A stretch of 64,000 bases of DNA, taken from assembly GCF_947488465.1 (NCBI RefSeq), contig NZ_CANKZA010000004.1, positions 1-64,000 of the forward strand. The letters are read 5' to 3'. Below the pieces are notes generated by a model. That model was given only the letters and a program-made list of their open reading frames with translations. It searched no databases and had not been told where the DNA came from. This document shows positions 35,450 through 44,975 of the stretch, in pieces; position 1 is the first letter of the stretch, and each line of letters starts with the position of its first letter. This stretch comes from an uncultured Microbacterium sp. (GTDB taxonomy: Bacteria; Actinomycetota; Actinomycetes; Actinomycetales; Microbacteriaceae). A program made the position numbers and the translations under genes.

Positions 35450-36717
35450 CCGTGTACATCTCACTCGACAACTCCCCCGCTGCGACGACGCCCCATCCGC
35501 CGCGTGGGGTGCGGACCGTGTCGTCAACGGTCATCACTCTCGGCATCGTGTCGATGCTCACCGACATCTCGTCGGAATCCGTGTCGGCCATCTTACCGCT
35601 GTACATCACGGGCTTCCTCGGGCTCTCCACGATCGCGTTCGGCGTGCTCGACGGCATGTACCAAGGCGTGAGCGCAGTCGTACGCATCGCGGGCGGGTAC
35701 GCCTCGGATCGTCTCGACCAGCCGAAGTGGGTCGCCTTCGTCGGCTATGCACTGGCAGCGGTGGCCCGCGTCGGCTTGTTGTTCTGGTCGGGCTTCGCGG
35801 CGCTCTCGGCGGTGATCACCGCCGATCGGATCGGCAAGGGGATCCGCACGGCGCCACGCGACGCGCTCATCACTGCGACGTCGGATCCTGCGTATCTCGG
35901 CCGATCCTTCGGCATCCACCGGATGCTCGACAACATCGGCGCCGCCCTCGGCCCGCTCATCGCTTTCGTGATTCTGCTGGTCGTTCCGGATGGGTTCCAC
36001 ATCGTCTTCGTCGCCTCGCTCGCGTTCGCCGTGATCGGTGTGGCAGTACTCGCGCTCCTCGTCCCGAACGTGCGACGCCGTCGTCGTGAGGATGCCGGGA
36101 CGCGCCCCCCGCGAGTGCCGTGGCGGAGCATCGTGCGCGGTCCGATGCGACGGGTACTCGCGGCCGCAGGCATCCTCGGGCTCGTGACGATCGGCGACGG
36201 ATTCGTCTACCTGGTGTTGCAGGCGCGTAGCGATTTCGCGGCCCTCTGGTTCCCTTTGCTCTATGTCGGAACGAATGTCGCCTTTCTCGCGTTGGCCGTG
36301 CCGCTCGGCCGCCTCGCGGACCGAGTCGGGCGCGCGCGTGTGTTCGTCTGGGGCCACGTGGGGCTCCTGGCGGCCTACGTCGTCGCCGCCTTGCCGTTCG
36401 CCGACATCGCCGCGACGATTCTCTGCTTGGTGTTCCTCGGGGCCTTTTACGCCGCGACGGACGGCGTGCTCTCCGCACTGGTCTCGCAGCTGAACGGGCC
36501 CGAGTCACGCGCGACCGCTATCGGGACCGCCCAGACCGTCATCGCCGTGACACGTTTCGCGTCCGCCGCAGGCTTCGGCATCCTCTGGTACGCGCTCGGG
36601 AGGGAACCCGCCATGCTCATCGTCGCGATCGTGCTGGCGGTCGCGATCCCGCTCGTCGCCATCCTCCTACGGCCGCTTCTGGGCGCGCCGCAGCCGCACG
36701 ACAGCGTGGCGATGTGA
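35446..36717 (+). CDS. Major facilitator superfamily transporter
   Basis: 423 aa with twelve membrane helices. LTDISSESVSAILPLYI in helix 1 and the loop DRIGKGIRTAPRDALI after helix 4 are characteristic of the MFS group often annotated as YqgE/bicyclomycin-like exporters. The substrate is unknown. GTG start overlapping the preceding gene; the next gene overlaps its end by 4 bp. Placement inside an EPS locus suggests export linked to surface polysaccharide, but that is speculation. Confidence 0.85.
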   Translation: MTVYISLDNSPAATTPHPPRGVRTVSSTVITLGIVSMLTDISSESVSAILPLYITGFLGLSTIAFGVLDGMYQGVSAVVRIAGGYASDRLDQPKWVAFVGYALAAVARVGLLFWSGFAALSAVITADRIGKGIRTAPRDALITATSDPAYLGRSFGIHRMLDNIGAALGPLIAFVILLVVPDGFHIVFVASLAFAVIGVAVLALLVPNVRRRRREDAGTRPPRVPWRSIVRGPMRRVLAAAGILGLVTIGDGFVYLVLQARSDFAALWFPLLYVGTNVAFLALAVPLGRLADRVGRARVFVWGHVGLLAAYVVAALPFADIAATILCLVFLGAFYAATDGVLSALVSQLNGPESRATAIGTAQTVIAVTRFASAAGFGILWYALGREPAMLIVAIVLAVAIPLVAILLRPLLGAPQPHDSVAM

Positions 36718-37727
36718 GCGTGCGAGTGCGTTGGGTTCTCGTCATCGTGATCTCGGTCATCGCGCTCGGCAGCACGGGAGTGGTCGGCGCCGTCGCGTGG
36801 GCACAGTTCCAGGCGCGCCAGTCCGCACCGAGCGAAGTCGAGACGACCACCGCTACCGCCACGGGCGACCGCATCGTCTTCCGCAGCACCGCATCCGGCG
36901 CCGGGTACGGCCACGTCGCGTCCGTTCCTCGAGACGACCCGGCGGGGGCCCGCACCGTCAGCGACCTCGCGTGCGACCGGATCGACGCGACCAACGCCCT
37001 CATCTCCTGCCTGCGCATCGTGCGGGGGATCACACCGACATACACGGCGACGCTGTACGACGGTGACGGCGCGGAGAGATCCGCGTGGGCGCTGTCGGGC
37101 GTTCCGAGCCGCACACGGATCTCGCCGGCCGGAGATCTCATCGCGTCCACGGCCTTCGTCACGGGGCACTCGTACGCGACAATCGGGTTCTCGACCGAGA
37201 CGACGATCCACACCGATGCCGGGGTGGACCTCGGCAATCTCGAGGACTGGACCCTCCTCATCGACGGCAGCGAGAGTGCGCCCGTCGATCGCAATTACTG
37301 GGGCATCACTTTCATCGACGATGCGTCGTTCTATGCCACCGCCGGGATCACCACGGAGGGCACGACCTACCTCGTCCGCGGCGATGTCGCGACTCGGACC
37401 CTCACCGCACTTGCGGAGAACGTCGAGTGCCCCTCGCTCTCCCCTGATGGAACACGCATCGCGTTCAAGCGGGTCACAGCGGGCGCGGGGCCGACCGTGC
37501 ACTGGACTCCCGCGATCTACGACATCGCCTCCGGCGACATCACGGTTCTCCCGGAGCAGCGCAGCATCGACGACCAGATCGAATGGCTCGATGACGACAC
37601 GATTCTGTATGGAATACCGCGTGAGGGCGTTCCCGGCGATACCGATGTGTGGTCACTCGCCGCCGACGGGACGGGCGACTCCGCAGTGTTCATCGAACAT
37701 GCCTGGTCGCCGGCGGTGGTGCGGTGA
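36714..37727 (+). CDS. Membrane-anchored TolB-like beta-propeller protein
   Basis: 337 aa. One N-terminal transmembrane helix (VLVIVISVIALGSTGVVGAV) is followed by ~290 extracytoplasmic residues. Repeats such as SPAGDLIAS and SLSPDGTRIAFKR are WD40/TolB-type propeller blade motifs. No catalytic residues are evident. GTG start with a 4-bp overlap with the MFS gene. The role is unknown. Confidence 0.7.
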   Translation: MSVRVRWVLVIVISVIALGSTGVVGAVAWAQFQARQSAPSEVETTTATATGDRIVFRSTASGAGYGHVASVPRDDPAGARTVSDLACDRIDATNALISCLRIVRGITPTYTATLYDGDGAERSAWALSGVPSRTRISPAGDLIASTAFVTGHSYATIGFSTETTIHTDAGVDLGNLEDWTLLIDGSESAPVDRNYWGITFIDDASFYATAGITTEGTTYLVRGDVATRTLTALAENVECPSLSPDGTRIAFKRVTAGAGPTVHWTPAIYDIASGDITVLPEQRSIDDQIEWLDDDTILYGIPREGVPGDTDVWSLAADGTGDSAVFIEHAWSPAVVR

Positions 37728-37738
37728 TGAACGACACC

Positions 37739-38164
37739 TCAGCTCTCTCGACGCGCCGCCGCTCGGGAACGCCGCAGCACGACCAGCCAGGCGATCGCCG
37801 CACCGATCGCGGCTCCGAGTCCGTTCGCGACGACATCGCGCACGCTCGGCATTCGCGCGGGCAGCAACACCTGGACGAGCTCCACGCCGACCGACAGCGC
37901 GATCGCGATCGCAGCCCCGCCCAAATGGTGACGGACCAGAAGCGTGAGCAGCAGGCCCAGCGGAATGAACATGATGACGTTCGCGGCGAACTCGATCCAC
38001 CCCGACCCGAAGAACGCAAGGCCGAGGTCACCATGGAGCCAACGGCCGATCGCCGCCACGATCCCGCTGTAGGACACCGGGCTGAAGACCACGACGGCGA
38101 TACCGACCAGGTAGATGCCGAGCCCCCACCACACCGCGGGCGCCGGCTTCGCAGGGTCTCTCAT
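37739..38164 (-). CDS. VanZ-family membrane protein
   Basis: 141 aa with four helices. FSPVSYSG, then NVIMFIPLGLLL and GVELVQVLLPARMPSVRDVVANGLGA match the VanZ-like domain, whose members include teicoplanin-resistance VanZ and many polysaccharide-locus proteins. It converges with the TolB-like gene. Function unknown. Confidence 0.85.
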   Translation of the reverse strand: MRDPAKPAPAVWWGLGIYLVGIAVVVFSPVSYSGIVAAIGRWLHGDLGLAFFGSGWIEFAANVIMFIPLGLLLTLLVRHHLGGAAIAIALSVGVELVQVLLPARMPSVRDVVANGLGAAIGAAIAWLVVLRRSRAAARRES

Positions 38165-38223
38165 GGGACAACTCTGGCACGACCAGGCGCCGGCGACGCG
38201 AAGAAGATCGTGAGGGATGCGTC

Positions 38224-39237
38224 GTGACGCAGAGCGAGTCCAACACCACCCGAGACTCGGTCGAGTCGATTCCCGTCGGACGCTTTGTGGGGTCTAGCGA
38301 AAAGGCCGATGTGGTCATCATCGCCGTCACCTACCGCAACGAAGCCGATGTCGACGGGCTCCTCACCTCCCTACGAAGTGAAGCTTCCGCACACCGCCTG
38401 CGTGTCATCGTTGCAGACAACGATTCCCCCGACGACACCCTCGGTCGCGCGCGTGCGCACGCCGACGTCATCGCCGTTCATACAGGCGGCAATCTCGGGT
38501 ATGCGGGCGGCATCAACGCCGCAATGGCCTTCGCGGGCGAGGCGGATGCGGTCCTGGTACTGAATCCAGATCTGGTGGTGAACCCGGGCGCCATTGCTGC
38601 TCTGCGCGAGCGTCTCACCCAGCCCGGTGTCGGCATCGTCGTCCCGCTGATTCTGGACGGCACCGGCGACGACACGATCTCGCTACGCCGCGAACCCTCC
38701 GTGTTGCGGTCGTTCGGCGACGCATTGTTCGGCTCACGACTACGGCGCCGACCGGGATATCTGAGCGAGCTGGTGCTCGCGCCGGACGCGTATGCCGTTG
38801 CGCATCCCATCGACTGGGCGACAGGTGCGGCGCTCCTCATCTCCAGTGAGGCCGCGTCGGCGATCGGCACATGGGATGAACAGTTCTTCCTCTACTCCGA
38901 GGAGACCGACTACTTCCGCCGCGCACGCGACGCCGGTTACGCGACCTGGTTCGAACCGACCGCGATCGTGAGGCATTCGGAGGGCGGATCGGGCGCATCA
39001 CTCGCGCTCGAACAATTGCTCGCGGTGAACCGCATCCGCTACTTCGCAAAGCACCACGGCCGGTTGACGACGACCCTGTTCCATGGCACGGCCGTGCTGA
39101 ACGAGATCACGCGATGCTCCGATCCCCGGCATCGGGCGATCCTGCGCACCGTGGCAACACCGCGATCGTGGCGGAGCCTTCCGCATGCGCAGAAGTCGAC
39201 CGGCGGACCCGACCACGACGGAGGCGGACCACGATGA
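38224..39237 (+). CDS. Family 2 glycosyltransferase
   Basis: 337 aa, GT-A fold. VIIAVTYRNEADVDGLLTSL at the N-terminus, VADNDSPD, GGNLGYAGGINAAM, and LNPDLVVNPG (DxD-type NPD) fit rhamnosyl/galactofuranosyl-transferase-like GT2 enzymes. The motif DWATGAALLI and DEQFFLYSEETDYFRRARDAG follow, carrying the ED acid pair. The C-terminus includes basic residues. GTG start; ATGA overlap with the next gene. Adds a sugar to the growing repeat unit; specificity not evident. Confidence 0.9.
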   Translation: MTQSESNTTRDSVESIPVGRFVGSSEKADVVIIAVTYRNEADVDGLLTSLRSEASAHRLRVIVADNDSPDDTLGRARAHADVIAVHTGGNLGYAGGINAAMAFAGEADAVLVLNPDLVVNPGAIAALRERLTQPGVGIVVPLILDGTGDDTISLRREPSVLRSFGDALFGSRLRRRPGYLSELVLAPDAYAVAHPIDWATGAALLISSEAASAIGTWDEQFFLYSEETDYFRRARDAGYATWFEPTAIVRHSEGGSGASLALEQLLAVNRIRYFAKHHGRLTTTLFHGTAVLNEITRCSDPRHRAILRTVATPRSWRSLPHAQKSTGGPDHDGGGPR

Positions 39238-40136
39238 GCATGGCGATCGTCACGACCAGTCATCGGCCGGATGCGGCCACGTTCGCACGGCTGCACGCAT
39301 CGGTCGTCGCGCACACCGATTCGACTACACGGCACATCGTCGTCGTCCCGCACATCGACGTGCCGTTGTTCGAGTCGATCGGATCGCCGCGACTCGAGGT
39401 ATTGAGCGAACGGGAGGTCCTGCCCCGACGGTTCGTCGCCGCGACACGACTCGCCCGTATCCCGCGGATCCCGCGAGGATTGCGTATCGCCGCAGTGAAC
39501 GTCCAGCATCCGTGGCCCCCGATCCGCGGCTGGATCTTCCAGCAGATCGTCAAGCTCGCCCTGGTGTCGGAACTCGACACCGACGTCGCCGTCATCATCG
39601 ACTCCGATGTGCTGCTGGTCGGGCGACTCGACGAATCGATGTTCCGCGACAACGACGGGGTCGCCCGACTGTACCGACTCCCGGGCGGGATCACGGCAGA
39701 CATGACGCGCCATCGCACGCAGCAGGCGAAGGCATTGAGCCTGCTGGGCCTCGACCGGGCAGAGACGGACTCGCCCGATTACATCGCCGGGATCGTGAGT
39801 TGGGATCCGGCTCTGGTGCGCACGTTGCTCGCCCGGATCGAATCGACCACCGGTCGGCGATGGCAGGACTGCGTCGGAGGAAGCCTCGACTTCTCCGAGT
39901 TCATCACCTACGGGACCTACGTCATGTCGCTGGCCGAGCCGAGTCGACGTGCGTTCGTCAGCGACCGGAGCCTGAGTCACAGCCATTGGGGGCCGACCCC
40001 CCTCACGATGGCGACCGCACACCTCTTCGTCCAGGCATTGGATGACGACGACATCGCCGTGCACGTGCAGTCGAACACGTCGACTGATGACGCGGTCCTT
40101 CGCTTCATCGCCGAAGAAGCGGCCACGAAGAGATGA
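39234..40136 (+). CDS. DUF6492-family glycosyltransferase-like protein
   Basis: 300 aa. AIVTTSHRPDAATFARL begins a GT-A-like fold; AVIIDSDVLLV around residues 120-130 supplies the DSD metal-binding motif. The remaining pattern (RTQQAKALSLLGL, DYIAGIVSWDP) resembles DUF6492 proteins found in polysaccharide clusters. Overlaps the GT2 gene by 4 bp. Probably a glycosyltransferase; donor and acceptor unknown. Confidence 0.75.
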   Translation: MSMAIVTTSHRPDAATFARLHASVVAHTDSTTRHIVVVPHIDVPLFESIGSPRLEVLSEREVLPRRFVAATRLARIPRIPRGLRIAAVNVQHPWPPIRGWIFQQIVKLALVSELDTDVAVIIDSDVLLVGRLDESMFRDNDGVARLYRLPGGITADMTRHRTQQAKALSLLGLDRAETDSPDYIAGIVSWDPALVRTLLARIESTTGRRWQDCVGGSLDFSEFITYGTYVMSLAEPSRRAFVSDRSLSHSHWGPTPLTMATAHLFVQALDDDDIAVHVQSNTSTDDAVLRFIAEEAATKR

Positions 40137-40179
40137 GGGGATGTGACCCGACTGTCCGCGTTCCGCTTCGCCTCGGTGA

Positions 40180-41616
40180 CTAGTGCCTGCGCCGAAAGTC
40201 TGTGATCGCGGGGCGGCTGACGTAGTTCATGGCGTCCTTGTCCTCGTTGTCTCCGAACTCGACCGCAGATGTCGGCCCACGATCGATCCACGTCGCATCC
40301 GCACTCGCGACCGTGCGGGATGCGGCGCACAGTCCGATCATGACGAACAAGAATCCCGCGGACATCGCGAACGACAGTCCGTCGAAGAAGGAGAGGACGA
40401 CGGCGGCGGTGATCACCGACGCCGCTAGTGCCCGGCCGCTGAGCCGTAGCTCGCTGCGGGTGTCGACGTTCGCTGCCCGCCATGCGCTCCAGACCGCCGA
40501 CGCGATGAGGAGCGCGAATGCTGCTACACCGAGCAGTCCCAGCTCGATGGCGAGCCCTGCCCACCCGTTGTCGAATATGTAATAGCGCGGGAGGAACAGA
40601 CCGAACCCGATCCCGACAAGCGGCGATGCCGAGACGAATTCTGGAAGCCGGGCGAGAGCACCCGTCCGCGACAGGGTGCTCCCGTCGCTACTCGCGAATA
40701 GCCCGAACGTGGTGCCCGCGAGCCCGGGGACGACGGCAATGAGTCCCGCGACGACCACGCATCCCGAAAGGATCACCCACGTTCGATATTTGACAGGCAC
40801 CATCGGGATCGTCAGCGCGACCGCGACAGCCAATCCGACGATAGCGGAACGGGACACGCTCATCAGCGCCATGAGTGCCAGGAGCACACTCGCTGCCCAC
40901 CACATCAGTGCTGTTCGCCACGAGCGCCCGCCACGGAATCCTCCGGAGAGTGCCGCCGCCACGCACAACGGCAGTGCACCGTTAAGCACAGTGCCGAACT
41001 CAAGCGGATGCAGCGCAGTCGCAGCGGCTCTCGTCCGACCCCCGCGTTCCACAACGCCGCCGTCTCCGAGGGTAATGCCCGGGATACTGCCCCAAAAATC
41101 GAGAAGGGTCTGGCCGGTCAGATTTTGAAGAAGCGCGAGCACACCGAGGAGCGCGGCGCCCGCGGCCACGAATCGCATCAATCTCGTCAGGTCGCGGAGC
41201 GTGCGCACCCCGTCGAGGATGACAAGAAGCACACCGCCCAAGGACAGAAGACGGAGCAAAGAGGAGATCAGAGGACTCACCTGATCTCCCGGCTGACCAC
41301 GAAGCATCGCCGCGGCGAAACTGACGAGAGCAATCACGAGCAAAACCACGTACGCGACACGTATCGGTTGAGAAACGCTGGCGACATCGACGCTGCGGAT
41401 CTGGAGCCGCGACAGTATCCAAAAGCCCAGCATCAGGAGCCCCCACACAAACGAAGGACGTCCGTACGAGCCCAGGCTCCCGATTGTTGCGTAAGAGGGC
41501 ACAGCGAAAAGCAATACGACGTACACCATCACGAGGTGGACGGAATCCCAGGGCAGCTTTCCGGCAACCCCGACATGGTGAAGGGCCGGGACGGGCGCTC
41601 GATGCGGCATGCTCAT
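40180..41616 (-). CDS. O-antigen ligase/polymerase-family protein (Wzy-like)
   Basis: 478 aa with about twelve membrane helices and a large extracytoplasmic loop before SPLVGIGFGLFLPRYYIFDNGWAGLAIELGLLGV, the family's conserved (P)xxGxG...N region. In a locus with Wzx and Wzz-like genes it is the best candidate for the repeat-unit polymerase. The C-terminal ~40 residues are polar and cytoplasmic. Its start overlaps the stop of the upstream Wzz-like gene by 4 bp. Confidence 0.82.
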   Translation of the reverse strand: MSMPHRAPVPALHHVGVAGKLPWDSVHLVMVYVVLLFAVPSYATIGSLGSYGRPSFVWGLLMLGFWILSRLQIRSVDVASVSQPIRVAYVVLLVIALVSFAAAMLRGQPGDQVSPLISSLLRLLSLGGVLLVILDGVRTLRDLTRLMRFVAAGAALLGVLALLQNLTGQTLLDFWGSIPGITLGDGGVVERGGRTRAAATALHPLEFGTVLNGALPLCVAAALSGGFRGGRSWRTALMWWAASVLLALMALMSVSRSAIVGLAVAVALTIPMVPVKYRTWVILSGCVVVAGLIAVVPGLAGTTFGLFASSDGSTLSRTGALARLPEFVSASPLVGIGFGLFLPRYYIFDNGWAGLAIELGLLGVAAFALLIASAVWSAWRAANVDTRSELRLSGRALAASVITAAVVLSFFDGLSFAMSAGFLFVMIGLCAASRTVASADATWIDRGPTSAVEFGDNEDKDAMNYVSRPAITDFRRRH

Positions 41617-42362
41617 CTAGCGACGGTTTTCGTCTCACTGTCGTTGAGCTCAGGTTCGTCGACGGTCGACTCGGTCGCATCGATCATCGACTGCGTCTGA
41701 TCCGACGGGGACTCGGCGGGATCCGCCGCATCCGTCGATGGACGGATCCGACGGCGAGTGCGGCGCGGTCGGCGTCGCACTGACCCGTCGATGAGAGCGG
41801 CGAAGACGAGCACAACCACCACAACACCGAGACCGACGACCGCCGCAACGACCATGCGGGTGCGCTGAAGCAGTGTGCTCTCATTGTCGACTGTGAGGGT
41901 CGCAATCTCGATGCGCGAGTCCAGTGCGACGCCCTCGGTCGATTGCAGCTCCTCCAGCGTGGCCACCGTATGTGCCATCACCAGCTGGAGGGCGCGCGCA
42001 GCTCCTACGTCGTCTGGATACGTGACGGTGGTCTTGATCACCGGAGCGGACCCCGGTGCGCGTTGAATCACGACTTCTGCGCCCGGGTGGTCTGCAAGTA
42101 CGTCAGTGAGTGCGCCCTGCCCACTCACCGATTGCACGATGACGTCCGCGGGGAGAGCGAGTCCACCGATGAAGAGAAAGGGATTGGTCACCCCTTCGGG
42201 AAGATTGCCCTCGCCCGGGAGAAGCATCTGCGTACCGGAACGCTCGTACTCGGGGCCGACAAAGTTCCATGCACCAACGGCAGCGATAGCCGCCAGCATC
42301 AGACCCGGGACGACGATGTACCACCTGCGGAGCAACCGCCCCAGAGTTTCAGCAGGCTTCAT
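41613..42362 (-). CDS. Wzz-like polysaccharide copolymerase protein (no kinase domain), B
   Basis: 249 aa. An N-terminal helix (VVPGLMLAAIAAVGAWNFV) and a second helix (MVVAAVVGLGVVVVVLVFAALI, ~170-192) flank an extracytoplasmic domain, followed by an Arg-rich and acidic cytoplasmic tail. The topology is that of Wzz/CapA chain-length regulators. No tyrosine-kinase or Walker motif is present. It lies between the second Wzz-like gene (3-bp gap) and the Wzy-like gene (4-bp overlap). Confidence 0.7.
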   Translation of the reverse strand: MKPAETLGRLLRRWYIVVPGLMLAAIAAVGAWNFVGPEYERSGTQMLLPGEGNLPEGVTNPFLFIGGLALPADVIVQSVSGQGALTDVLADHPGAEVVIQRAPGSAPVIKTTVTYPDDVGAARALQLVMAHTVATLEELQSTEGVALDSRIEIATLTVDNESTLLQRTRMVVAAVVGLGVVVVVLVFAALIDGSVRRRPRRTRRRIRPSTDAADPAESPSDQTQSMIDATESTVDEPELNDSETKTVAR

Positions 42363-42365
42363 TGT

Positions 42366-43040
42366 TCACGCTCTCTTTTCATTCCGTGTGGTGCGCCGGC
42401 GACGACGCACCGTCGAACGTTCCCAAAGGAGCGCGCTACCGACGCCAACGATCACGCCGGCGGCGACCATTGCGCCGAATGCCGTTGTCTGACTCAGCCG
42501 GGAAGGCGTGATGTAGTCGATCGCGGCCGACAGCGGCCGGACTTCCTGCTCGATGAAGTCACTTCGCTGTGCGCCGGCATCTGCCTGCAGCTGAACCGCC
42601 GTGCGGAGCACCTCATCGACGAGTGCCACCTGGCGCACTCTCACATCGTCCTCGTCGCGCCCGATGACCTGCACTTCGATGGCCGCATTCGGGTACGCCG
42701 TGGTGAACTGACTTCCGACGAAAGCAGCCTCGACGAAATCTGCCTCACGCCGCCCCGCGCCGTAAAGCGGCGCTTCCTCGGTCGAATAGCGCTGGGGTTC
42801 ATGCCCGTCGTTGACCTGCCGCGCGACAAGGCCCACGAAGGAGATGACACTCTCATCCACGAACCCGTTGAGCGGCTCGATCCGCGAGGCACCCGGCCAG
42901 CGGAACTCGATCACCGTGCGCGTCGCGTACGTGCCGGAGTCGTGCACCATCGCCATCGTGCACAGGGTCGCGAGAACGATCGCGACAGCAGAGGTATACC
43001 AGCGTCGTGCGACCACGCTGAGAATCTCTCCCACTGTCAT
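42366..43040 (-). CDS. Wzz-like polysaccharide copolymerase protein (no kinase domain), A
   Basis: 224 aa. Two membrane helices (residues ~15-35 and AFGAMVAAGVIVGVGSALLW near 195) flank an extracytoplasmic domain; a basic tail ends the protein. GGAGG 8 nt upstream supports ATG 43038-43040; GTG 43049 overlaps that site. It is similar in layout but not obviously in sequence to the next gene, suggesting a hetero-oligomeric copolymerase. First gene of the A-B-Wzy operon. Confidence 0.7.
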   Translation of the reverse strand: MTVGEILSVVARRWYTSAVAIVLATLCTMAMVHDSGTYATRTVIEFRWPGASRIEPLNGFVDESVISFVGLVARQVNDGHEPQRYSTEEAPLYGAGRREADFVEAAFVGSQFTTAYPNAAIEVQVIGRDEDDVRVRQVALVDEVLRTAVQLQADAGAQRSDFIEQEVRPLSAAIDYITPSRLSQTTAFGAMVAAGVIVGVGSALLWERSTVRRRRRTTRNEKRA

Positions 43041-43148
43041 GACAGCCACCTCCCCACCGCGCTCCCCCGCACGTGATCGACAGGGTAGTCGGAATTTCTC
43101 CGGTGTGCCTGAATGATCACACGCGGGTGAGGCGTGGCGGGTCCAGAC

Positions 43149-44831
43149 TCAGCCGTTGGCCGGGATCAGCGTGAACGTGTCATCCCAGCGGTTCCCGACC
43201 CACGACCCGCCTGCGATGTAGCCGATACCGTAAGCCGCCCGGTGGGTGAAGCGGTTGTCTTTGACCAAGACTCCCTGCACGGGGCTGTTCGAGTCGTTGA
43301 TCATCCAGGCTCCGCCGTCGATCAGGTTCGACTCGATCGTGAGGCCTTTGCCCGTTCGTCCCTGTACTCCGACTTGAAAGACAGAGTTGACGTTCGACTG
43401 ATTGCCGAGCTTGAACGTGGTGTGCCGCACAGTGACATTGCCGGATGCGGTCGTCTGGAGGCCGTCATTGTGTGATTCATCGCCCGCACCGGGACGCGAC
43501 TCCGGGGAGTAGGCGAGCGCGGTGACGTAGCTGTCTTCAATGAGAACGTCCGAATCGGCGCGGAAGCCGTCCTGGCACCCGTGCACGTACACGCGCCGCG
43601 CCGTGTAACCGTTGAAAGCAAGGCCTACCGCACAATCGGCCCCTTGGCCGGCAATCTCGGTGTTCTCGACAGTCAGGCCGAGGCAGCTGTGCGCCGCACG
43701 CGTCGCGCCCGCGTAGTCGCAGTCGATGGGGTAATATCCACCCGATTCGAGATACACATCGCGCACCGTCACACCCTTGTGTTGCACGAGAATCAGACCG
43801 CCGACCAACCGCACATTCTGGATGGTCGCGTTGTCACCCGTGGTCTGGATCGCGCGGATGTCCGACCGGTAAGTCCAGCCGGGACCACTCGTCGCATCCT
43901 GAGGGACGTTGATGAGCACTGCACCGGGCGAGACGCCGGTGTTCGTCTCGTCGGGATATCCGCAGGCGCTCGGAACGGTGATGCAGTTGAGCTGAGCACC
44001 GACGGTCGGAGGCGCGGTCGGAGCTGGAGTCGGCTTCGGCGTGGCCGTTGGCGACGGAGTCGCCGTCGGCTTCGGAGCGGGAGCCGTGGTTGCCGTCGGC
44101 TTCGGAGCCGCGGTGACGGTCGGAGTCGCCGTCGGCTCGGGAGCGGAGGTCGACGTCGGCTTCGGCGGCGCAATCGGCTGCGAGGTCGCCGTCGGCTTCG
44201 GCGTGGCAGCCGGCTTCGAGGTTACTACCGGTTTCGAGGTCGGGCGGTAAACGATGTCCACCAGGAAGTTCGATCCGCGAGCGGACCTCTGCGGAAAGCC
44301 GCTCTCACCGTGCCGGTACACGCCCGCCCCGCGCGAGAGCGCGAATCCATTCTGCGTGCGGAACGATGTGAGGTCGCGCTTTGTGACCGGGTAACGGCCC
44401 TGCGGCGCGTAGTACGACGCGGTGTAGGTCTCGCCCGCCTTCAGCGCCACCGGCGCCGTCAGCGACACCGTCCGCCAGCCGACGGTCCTCGACGCATCGA
44501 AGGTAGCGCGTGCAAGGACGGTGCCACCCTCAGACCACAGGGTAGCCTGGGTGACGCCCGATGCGGAGCGGCCCTGGTAGTACTGCAACGCGGTGACGGT
44601 GCCGTCGCTCCGGGGCGTGAAGGCAACTCCGAGTTCCACCGCCGACCGGGAGTGGGTGGCACTCCTGCTGGGTTTCAGATCGTCGGCGAAGATCCCGACG
44701 GTGCTTGATGCGGATGCGACGCTGGGTACGGCGACGAGGGCCGTGAGGCTGAGGACCCCGGCGACGATGACGGCGAGGCGGGTGCGAAAGGAACGCGCCG
44801 CTGCGTGGCGGCGTTGACTACGGGATGACAT
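43149..44831 (-). CDS. Secreted DUF4082 + right-handed beta-helix protein
   Basis: 560 aa. A Sec signal peptide (RTRLAVIVAGVLSLTALVAV, cleavage after SVASA) is followed by a DUF4082-type beta-sandwich (~48-192: DDLKPSRSATHS, VELGVAFTP, GGTVLARATF, GETYTASYYAPQGRYP). A Pro/Thr/Lys linker of PKPTAT-type repeats runs to ~285, and a parallel beta-helix (~300-555) follows, rich in V-x-D-N/S-x-F turns. Such helices often cleave or bind polysaccharide. The locus context suggests a secreted EPS-modifying or EPS-binding protein. No catalytic residues were identified with confidence. Confidence 0.78.
   Translation of the reverse strand: MSSRSQRRHAAARSFRTRLAVIVAGVLSLTALVAVPSVASASSTVGIFADDLKPSRSATHSRSAVELGVAFTPRSDGTVTALQYYQGRSASGVTQATLWSEGGTVLARATFDASRTVGWRTVSLTAPVALKAGETYTASYYAPQGRYPVTKRDLTSFRTQNGFALSRGAGVYRHGESGFPQRSARGSNFLVDIVYRPTSKPVVTSKPAATPKPTATSQPIAPPKPTSTSAPEPTATPTVTAAPKPTATTAPAPKPTATPSPTATPKPTPAPTAPPTVGAQLNCITVPSACGYPDETNTGVSPGAVLINVPQDATSGPGWTYRSDIRAIQTTGDNATIQNVRLVGGLILVQHKGVTVRDVYLESGGYYPIDCDYAGATRAAHSCLGLTVENTEIAGQGADCAVGLAFNGYTARRVYVHGCQDGFRADSDVLIEDSYVTALAYSPESRPGAGDESHNDGLQTTASGNVTVRHTTFKLGNQSNVNSVFQVGVQGRTGKGLTIESNLIDGGAWMINDSNSPVQGVLVKDNRFTHRAAYGIGYIAGGSWVGNRWDDTFTLIPANG
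43999..44250. repeat. Pro/Thr/Lys-encoding degenerate repeat in linker
   Basis: The word GTCGGCTTCGG recurs at least five times, encoding PKPTAT-like units of the secreted beta-helix protein's interdomain linker. It is prone to slippage and to spurious frames on the opposite strand. Confidence 0.8.
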
Positions 44832-44975
44832 ATCACGTCCAGACAGTTTCGGGCAACTACCGCCGATGCTAGTTCGGGCTTTCTGGCCGCATTCACCACA
44901 TGAACAGAAACTAATGCGGTCCCGCTAGGATTCGAGGAGGGGCATGGGGACCCCGTCGCGTCATGGGGGTGAAGC

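Noticed and set aside
43999-44250. Gly/Val-rich and Arg-rich frames over the linker repeat
   Set aside because: Low-complexity shadow frames of the PKPTAT linker; the minus-strand protein has signal peptide and domains.
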